Shown here: positions 43,036 through 49,300 of the stretch, piece by piece
How the letters are laid out: each line of letters begins with the position of its first letter
Numbering within the stretch: the stretch's first letter is position 1
Assembly (NCBI GenBank): GCA_919901855.1
Contig: CAKKQC010000023.1
Coordinates: 21,876-85,875, forward strand
Direction: 5' to 3'
Source of the DNA: a bacterium
Lineage (GTDB): Bacteria; Oederibacteriota; CAKKQC01
Length of the DNA: 64,000 nucleotides
Translations under genes and position numbers: made by a program
Notes under the pieces: model-generated
Seen by the model: the letters and a program-made list of their open reading frames with translations, nothing else
The model's database searches: none
Told to the model about the DNA's origin: nothing

Positions 43036-43306
43036 CTCCCGGACGGGTGACAGTGGCCGAAGTCGCAAGAGCGCGCCGCATAGGCGGCGACATAGGTTAG
43101 GCGACTGCAGGTCTGGCCGCGCCTGCTCGCAGACGGAGTTGCGTCGTCCGCTCCTGCGGACGGCAGCAACTCCGGGGGTCCGTCCTCGGACCCGCTCTGC
43201 AGGCAGGCGCTCGCCAGCAGTTGGTAATGGAGCCAGCTCGCTTGGGCCTCAGCCGCGACAGGCGCGCGGGTTGCGACAAGGCCACTGGCAGGACCCGTCC
43301 GGGAGC
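43035..43306. repeat. 272-bp palindromic non-coding element (MITE/BIME-like)
   Basis: The gap between two convergent genes is bounded by imperfect inverted repeats. Four blocks pair in order: GCTCCCGGACGGGT (43035-43048 with 43293-43306), CAGTGGCC (43051-43058 with 43280-43287), GTCGCAA (43062-43068 with 43271-43277) and GCGCGCC (43071-43077 with 43261-43267). The centre holds nested or tandem hairpins: CGGAGTTGC/GCAACTCCG (43134-43174) enclosing GTCCGC-TCCT-GCGGAC (43146-43161), then GGTCCG-TCCT-CGGACC (43177-43192). No convincing ORF is present. It could be a non-autonomous HUH-mobilised element, a structured RNA or a bulky bidirectional terminator. Confidence 0.75.
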
Positions 43307-43311
43307 CGGGC

Positions 43312-44241
43312 CTAGAACTTGACGAAGAGCGAGAAGCAGTTCGTGGGCTCGAACGAGTCGATCACGCGGAACGGCAGGTACGCGTAGTCGAGATGGTACT
43401 CGGCCTCGGGGCCCAGGACCGTCGACCGGAACTGCCAGCCACCCCCGAGCGTGAACGACGTCCCGCCGTATCGGTTGTAACTTCCCCCCGCGCGAACCGC
43501 GAGATGCCCCGCCTGGAGCCACTCCACCCCCACCGCGACCTTCGTGTTCTGCTCCGTGTTTAGGAGGGCGTCCGCCGCCACCGTGAGGGCGTGCGGATAC
43601 CAGCCGCGCGTCCAGCTCAATCCCCCGCGCACGGTGATCGGCAGGGGCTCGCCGGCCTCGAGGTGCTTGATCGGGTTGCCGAGGTTCGTGATCGACAGCC
43701 CGTACCGGATCGGGTACCGGCCGGTGCCCTGGCTGAGCATCCCCAGATCGACGGCGACGGAGGTCGCCCGGATGTCCCCCAGGGCGGAATTGAAGACCTT
43801 GATGCTCACGCCGCCCGCGCCGCCCAGGCCGCCCATCCGCCGCGCGAAGGTCATGAGAATCGCTCCGTCGCTCACCGCCACCGGCTCGTCGATCGCGTCC
43901 TGGTTGGCGATGTCCGGGAGGGACCGGAAAAGCACGCTGCCGGCCCAGATCCCGAAGGACCCGAGGGGCACCGAGTAGGACGCGTACTCCGTGCGGTTGT
44001 CGGCCACGCCCGGCCAGTGCATGAGCATGAGCGACCGGGCCCCGACCGGGGCCAGCATGGCCGGGTTCACGAGCAGGGCCGAGAGGTCGCCGGCCAGCGC
44101 CGTCCCCGCGCCTCCCATCGCCAGACTGCGCGCGCCCGCCTGAACCTTGAGGAGTCCCGCCCCGGTGGTGCCGACCCCGGCCGCCCGGAGCGGCGCGGGC
44201 ACGGCGGCCAGCAGGGCGAGGAGAACGGCGATGGACCTCAC
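43312..44241 (-). CDS. PorV/PorQ-family outer-membrane barrel protein
   Basis: The 309-aa product starts at a GTG overlapping the preceding TGA (GTGA) and has a signal peptide (SIAVLLALLAAVPAPLRA|A). The family signature follows: GLLKVQAGARSLAMGGAGTALAGDLSALLVNPAMLAPV. The rest is strand-rich and ends with a beta-signal phenylalanine (CFSLFVKF). Its position directly behind a DUF11/FlgD-domain protein and a SprA-like giant barrel recreates the SprA-PorV-cargo association of type IX secretion. I infer a role as shuttle or anchor for exported proteins. Confidence 0.75.
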   Translation of the reverse strand: MRSIAVLLALLAAVPAPLRAAGVGTTGAGLLKVQAGARSLAMGGAGTALAGDLSALLVNPAMLAPVGARSLMLMHWPGVADNRTEYASYSVPLGSFGIWAGSVLFRSLPDIANQDAIDEPVAVSDGAILMTFARRMGGLGGAGGVSIKVFNSALGDIRATSVAVDLGMLSQGTGRYPIRYGLSITNLGNPIKHLEAGEPLPITVRGGLSWTRGWYPHALTVAADALLNTEQNTKVAVGVEWLQAGHLAVRAGGSYNRYGGTSFTLGGGWQFRSTVLGPEAEYHLDYAYLPFRVIDSFEPTNCFSLFVKF

Positions 44242-46367
44242 CGGATCACCGCCACGGTCCGGAAGTCCCGCTTGCGGTTGACCTCGAGCACGACGAGGTA
44301 GACGCCGCTGGCCACCAGTTCCCCGTTGCCGTTGGTGCCGTCCCAGACGAGGGGCGGCAGGCCGTAGTTGTGCGAGTTGAACGGGGTATCCTGCGTGTAG
44401 GGACCCTGCTGGTCCTGGTCGTAGAGCTTGCGGACTAGTTCGCCCGCCTGGGTCCATACCGACACCCGGAGCCGGCCTGGCTCCGTGATCTGGTAAATGA
44501 TATCGAGCCGCTCGCCCCGCGCCGGCCGCATGCGGTTCCGGTTGAGGTAGGTCCGGTTGGTCGGCAGCACGACGTCGATGATCGTGCTCGGGTACGCGTC
44601 ACCGAGGTTCCCCGCCGCGTCGATGGGCCGGATGATGTACAGGTACCGCTTGCCGTAGGTCGGCACGGTCAGGTCCACGAAGAAGAGATCCGTGCATGGG
44701 GTGGGATTGAGGCGGAGCAGGGACGACCCGCCGTCGTCGCTCCGGAAGATCGCGTAGCCGGCCAGCGGGGCGAAGCTGCCGTTCGTCGCCGCGGTCCAGG
44801 ACAGCCGCACGGCCCGGGGACCTGAAGGGTCCATCCGGGCGACGGGCTGGCCCCGCCCCGACGCCGGCCGGAAGGGAATCGCGGACAGGAACGACGGCCG
44901 GCGGTCCGGACAGCACGGCACGAACATGTACCAGTACGTCTGAAGGTTCGTCAGGGGGGGGGACCCGGCAAGGGTCGTCAGGTACTCGTCCTTTACGGCT
45001 CCCGCATTCGTGACCGGCGAGCCCCGAATGCCGGCGAACGGCCCGCCGGGGTCCGTGGACCTGAAGATGCTGTAGCTGGCGACCGTTGGTTCCGGGTAGG
45101 GATTAGACGGCCAGAACAGCTTGACGTACCCGTCCCCCGGCTGAACAGTCAACGGCGTCGCGCTCAGCGTGTGGCCCGAATCCACGAGCGCCGTCACCGT
45201 CATCGGCACCACGCCCCCAATCGCGTCCGAGAACGCGCTGGCCCCGCACGCCGAAAGCGTCTGGATCCGGTACGTGTAGCTGGCGCCGTTCGCAAGCCCC
45301 TGGTCCCAGAACATCCTCGTATCCAGATCGTGCAGCGTGCCGCCGGTCACTCCTTCGGCTCCCACCGGGGCGTAGGTCGAACCACCGTCGGCGCTCCGCC
45401 AGATCTCGTAGCCCGCGGTGACGCCTCCCCCGGCCTCCCCCGTCGGGGACCAGGTGAGGACGGCCCAGGAGTCCCCCCCATATGCGGTGGCGGAGATCCA
45501 CGGGACCGCCTCGACCACGTCGGCCGACTGCGTCCACAACTGCGGCGGACTCACCACCGCAGCCGCGCCGCATCCCGTACCGCCGGTCGCGAACGCGGTG
45601 AGCGTCGTCGACCACGAAATCGAGACGCAGGTCGGCGAGGCGCTGAGAGAGAAGCTGAGCAGGCCGAACGGAGGCAGTTCCACGGCCTGCGCGCTCCACA
45701 CGAAGAGCGTCCCGGAACCGGGCTGGGAGATCACGGCGGGCGCCCCGAACGGGGCGGGCTGGCCGGACGCATAGACGCCCGCGGCCGGGGGCAGGGTGTC
45801 CGTGATCGTGATATCCATGACGGTCGCGGTGCCAGTGTTCAGGAGCGCGATCGCGTAGTTCCGGCTGTCTCCGGACTTGACGAGGTTCACCTGGTAGGCG
45901 TGGCCCAGGATGAATCCCGGCGCGCTCGCCGCCGCCTCGACCGTGGTCGCCCCAGTGGCCGCGACCCACACGGTCGAGCCCACCCAGGCGGCGTCGCATG
46001 TCACCCCCACGGTGCCCGTGATCGTGAAGGTGTAGGTCGAGAGCGGCGCCATGGTCAGCCCGGTGGCGCTCCACGCGTAGATCGTCCCGGTCGCCCCCGA
46101 AGTGACGGCCACCGAGAATGCGTCGTCATGCCAGGTCGTCGTGCCCGTGACCTGCGGCGCCACCGTGTCCACGAGCTCGATCGACGTTATGGACTCGTCT
46201 CCCGTGTTCTCGACCACGACCTGCCAGCTCACCGCACCGCCCGAGACCGGGGCGGCGGGAGTCTGACCGACCGAAATCCCGACGTTCACGGTGGCCGCCG
46301 CGGCCCCCGCAAGGCAGGCGGCGACGACGGCCGGCACCAGGCGCGAAATCGGCATCCGGTTCCCCAT
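44238..46367 (-). CDS. Surface protein with DUF11-like, fibronectin III and FlgD-like domains
   Basis: The 709-aa protein has a signal peptide (about 1-25). Two DUF11-like modules span roughly 26-280 (VENTGDESITSIELVDTVAP; LLNTGTATVMDITITDTLPP). Three fibronectin-III-type modules follow (GYEIWRSADGGSTY...YTYRIQTLSACG; SYSIFRSTDPGGPF; GYAIFRSDDGGSSLLRL...YLYIIRPIDAAGN). The FlgD-like C-terminal domain (about 620-709) reads GRLRVSVWTQAGELVRKLYD, LVWDGTNGNGELVASGVYLVVLEV and a final FRTVAVIR. It looks like a secreted or surface-displayed adhesin or stalk and the likely cargo of this locus. Confidence 0.78.
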   Translation of the reverse strand: MGNRMPISRLVPAVVAACLAGAAAATVNVGISVGQTPAAPVSGGAVSWQVVVENTGDESITSIELVDTVAPQVTGTTTWHDDAFSVAVTSGATGTIYAWSATGLTMAPLSTYTFTITGTVGVTCDAAWVGSTVWVAATGATTVEAAASAPGFILGHAYQVNLVKSGDSRNYAIALLNTGTATVMDITITDTLPPAAGVYASGQPAPFGAPAVISQPGSGTLFVWSAQAVELPPFGLLSFSLSASPTCVSISWSTTLTAFATGGTGCGAAAVVSPPQLWTQSADVVEAVPWISATAYGGDSWAVLTWSPTGEAGGGVTAGYEIWRSADGGSTYAPVGAEGVTGGTLHDLDTRMFWDQGLANGASYTYRIQTLSACGASAFSDAIGGVVPMTVTALVDSGHTLSATPLTVQPGDGYVKLFWPSNPYPEPTVASYSIFRSTDPGGPFAGIRGSPVTNAGAVKDEYLTTLAGSPPLTNLQTYWYMFVPCCPDRRPSFLSAIPFRPASGRGQPVARMDPSGPRAVRLSWTAATNGSFAPLAGYAIFRSDDGGSSLLRLNPTPCTDLFFVDLTVPTYGKRYLYIIRPIDAAGNLGDAYPSTIIDVVLPTNRTYLNRNRMRPARGERLDIIYQITEPGRLRVSVWTQAGELVRKLYDQDQQGPYTQDTPFNSHNYGLPPLVWDGTNGNGELVASGVYLVVLEVNRKRDFRTVAVIR

Positions 46368-46368
46368 C

Positions 46369-49300
46369 CTAGAAGTTGAACATGAACGTCCCGAAGAAGG
46401 AAAATGCCTTGAAACTCGATATCGGCGTCGTGAAGTCCTTGACCTGGTCGAACTGCGCGCGGAACCGCAGATTGATGCCCTTCAGCATCTCGTATTCGAA
46501 CTCGGTGAAATCCTGGAGCTCCTGGGCCTTCCGGTTCCCGAAGGTCTGCCCGATCGCCTCGTTGTTAATGAAGTTCATCCGGAAGTTGTGGCGGATCGTG
46601 AACAGGTTCGTGAGCTTGAGCCGCCACCAGATCAGGGGGATGTCGAGCCCCGCGCTCTTGCTGTAGCTCAAGGATGCGCTCGGCTGGAGGCTCCGCTGGA
46701 TGGTCTTGACCACGGGCGGAATCCTCGTCATCGACACGTCGGCGGACATCGAAACGTTCCCGCTGAGATTCTTGACCGGACTGAACCCCATGCTGCCCGT
46801 CGCGTTGTGGTTCTCGGTGATGTTCGTCGGCTGATCCCTGAAATCGAAGGTCGTCGCCTTCCGGAAGTTGTACGTGGACTCCAACCCGTCGAACTTCATC
46901 CAGAAGAGCGGGGTCACGCCGAAAAACTTGGTAATGAGCTCGTGCCGCGTCAGCGAGAATCCGGTTCCCGCGGTCGTCGACGTCGTCCGGGTTCGAAGCT
47001 TCTGCTGGAGCAGAGTCGATTCGCGGAAACTCCAGTTTGGCGTGAACTGGAGGGCCCGGAGGAACACCATGCGCCCCCCCGCGACATACGTCTCGGCGAA
47101 CGAGTTCGCGGCCGATAGATTGTCGTTCTTCCGGTCGATCCACCACAGGTCCCGGAGCGGCACCCGGCGCGTGACCGGATCGATGACCACCGTCTTGGTG
47201 CCGGTCGTCTGCGTCACGTCGTTGTAGGTCCCGCTCGTCTCGATCGTGTAGCCGAGGTTGAAACTCTGGTCGATCAGGGCCTTCCACCACTCGCCCGGCC
47301 GCAGATCGAGGTTGTTCGTGAGCATGCTGTTGCTCGCGAGGTTAGCCCGCGTGAAGTCGCGCGAGACCTTGCCGTTCCAGTTGGACGACGGCGTGACGCC
47401 CTTCATGCCGTCGATCCGGTTGTCCAACCCGGCGGAGACGTCCTGGAGGACGGGGACGAACCGGCCCGCGCTGTTGATCGAGTTCGGATTCTCGATGTTG
47501 GCCACCTGGAGCGACCCGATGATCCCGCGCGTCCGGTTCATGTGGTAGCCCGCCCGGGGCGAGGTCGCGTAACCGGGCAGGATCGGCACCTTGAGCTTCT
47601 TGAGAACGGCCAGCGGATGGTAGGTCGTGCGAGCGTCGTACTGCTCGTCCAGGGTCTCGGAGGTGCGGTCCACGAGATTCTTGAAGATCTCGGACGGCCC
47701 GTAGTTCGTCCGGTCCTTGGTGTAGCGGGCGGACGCGCGCGCCTCCCCTCCGCTTCCGAGCGGGATGACGCGGAACAGGTTCCCGTCCAGCGGCGCGCGC
47801 ACCTGGGGCTGGGCCGACCACGTAACCCGGTTGTAGTCCGCCCCGGCCACCCCGGTCAGATATGCGACCGTCTGTTCCGACCGGTTCGCGGACACGTCCA
47901 CCGACACGGGGGCGAGGTGCTGGCTCGACACGGTGACCTGGTACGAGTCGGCTTGCGTGTCCGGCGAGAAGAAGTACACGGGGTCGTCGCGGTGCGAGCT
48001 CTCGACGTAGGCGACGTCGTGCTGCCAGTTCCCCGTGATCGGGAGCTTCGGGATCTGCCGGATCTGCAGGTTCGACCCGATGGACCGGCGGTGCTGGTCG
48101 TTCGCGATGAATGCGGCCTGGTCCAGCAGGCGGAAGTCGTTGTCCAGCTCCCGGTAGGTCGTGTCGAGGATGATGCCGGCGTTCGCCGGCAGTATCTCCT
48201 GGTTGGGATCGACGATGAAGGTCGAACCCATGGGCGTGGACATCCTGACGTTCACCTTCCGGGCGATGCCCGTCTTGTGCGCGGGAGTGACGAGCCGGAT
48301 GTTGTTGATCCAGAGGCTCTCGGTCGCGGCCGACGCCGCCGGGTCGTACCGGATCACGCCGATCGCGAACTGGCGCACGCCCGAGAGGGTGGGCGTGCCG
48401 ACGCGCGCCCGGTTGCGCTGGTCGCGGAGGTTGATCACGACGGTCTGCCAGCCCGGCCCGATGTGGTCCAGGGGCACGTTGAACTGGAAGTAGTTGCTGT
48501 CGTCGCCTCCCGCCCGCAGGAAGAGGATCTCGCCGTTGTTCTCGTTGAACACGTGCGCCTTGAACACGTCGAGACGCAGCTCCTCGTAATCCAGGAGGTT
48601 GACGGGCGTCGGAAAGGCCCGCGAGGCGAAGTAGTTGCCCCCGAGGTCGTCGTAGAGGTTGTAGTCGAGCTTGAGGGCCTGCTCCCGGCGCTCGGCATCG
48701 GTCTCGCGCACCTGGTAGTAGGTCAGCAGCGGCACGTACTCGGCCGCCGTCTCCTCGCTGATCGCGCTCACGTTGAATCTCGTATTGTCCACCGGCAGCG
48801 TGCTCCCCGGCGTCGTCCGCAGGACCCAGCGGTTGCCGGTCACCCCCAGGCTCTCGATCCTGATCTTGCCGGACGGGTGGGCGCCCGAGGCGTCGCCCTG
48901 GAGCCAGATGCGCATGTGCCGGATGACCGACTTGTCGGGGGCGTCGGGCGTCTTGGCGAAGGTGACGGTCAGGTTGGGCACGGCCTCGGTCTTCACCACC
49001 AGGTCCCCGGCCAGGCTGGTGAAGGAAAGCGGGATCTTGACGTAGTTCCAGCCGGTCCAGGACACGCGCATCCGGTACTCGAAGTACTGGTTCCGCGTGT
49101 CGAGCACGCCGTTACCGTTCATGTCCTCGGTGTTCAGGAGCGTCCCGCCGGGCCCCGGGTACCCGGTGCCGTTGATCGTCATCACGCCGTTGCCGCCCCA
49201 GAACGGGCTCCCGTCGTGGTTGATCCCCGTATCCTCCCCCGCGTTCAGGACGAAGTCCCCGTTGAGGTCCTCGGTATCCAGCGCCGGGTGGGTAGCCGCG

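Noticed and set aside
43036-43311. tRNA, riboswitch or CRISPR array in the only sizeable non-coding gap
   Set aside because: No cloverleaf with a TTCGA-type T-loop, no direct repeat/spacer periodicity and no recognisable riboswitch core. The structure is an inverted-repeat element instead.
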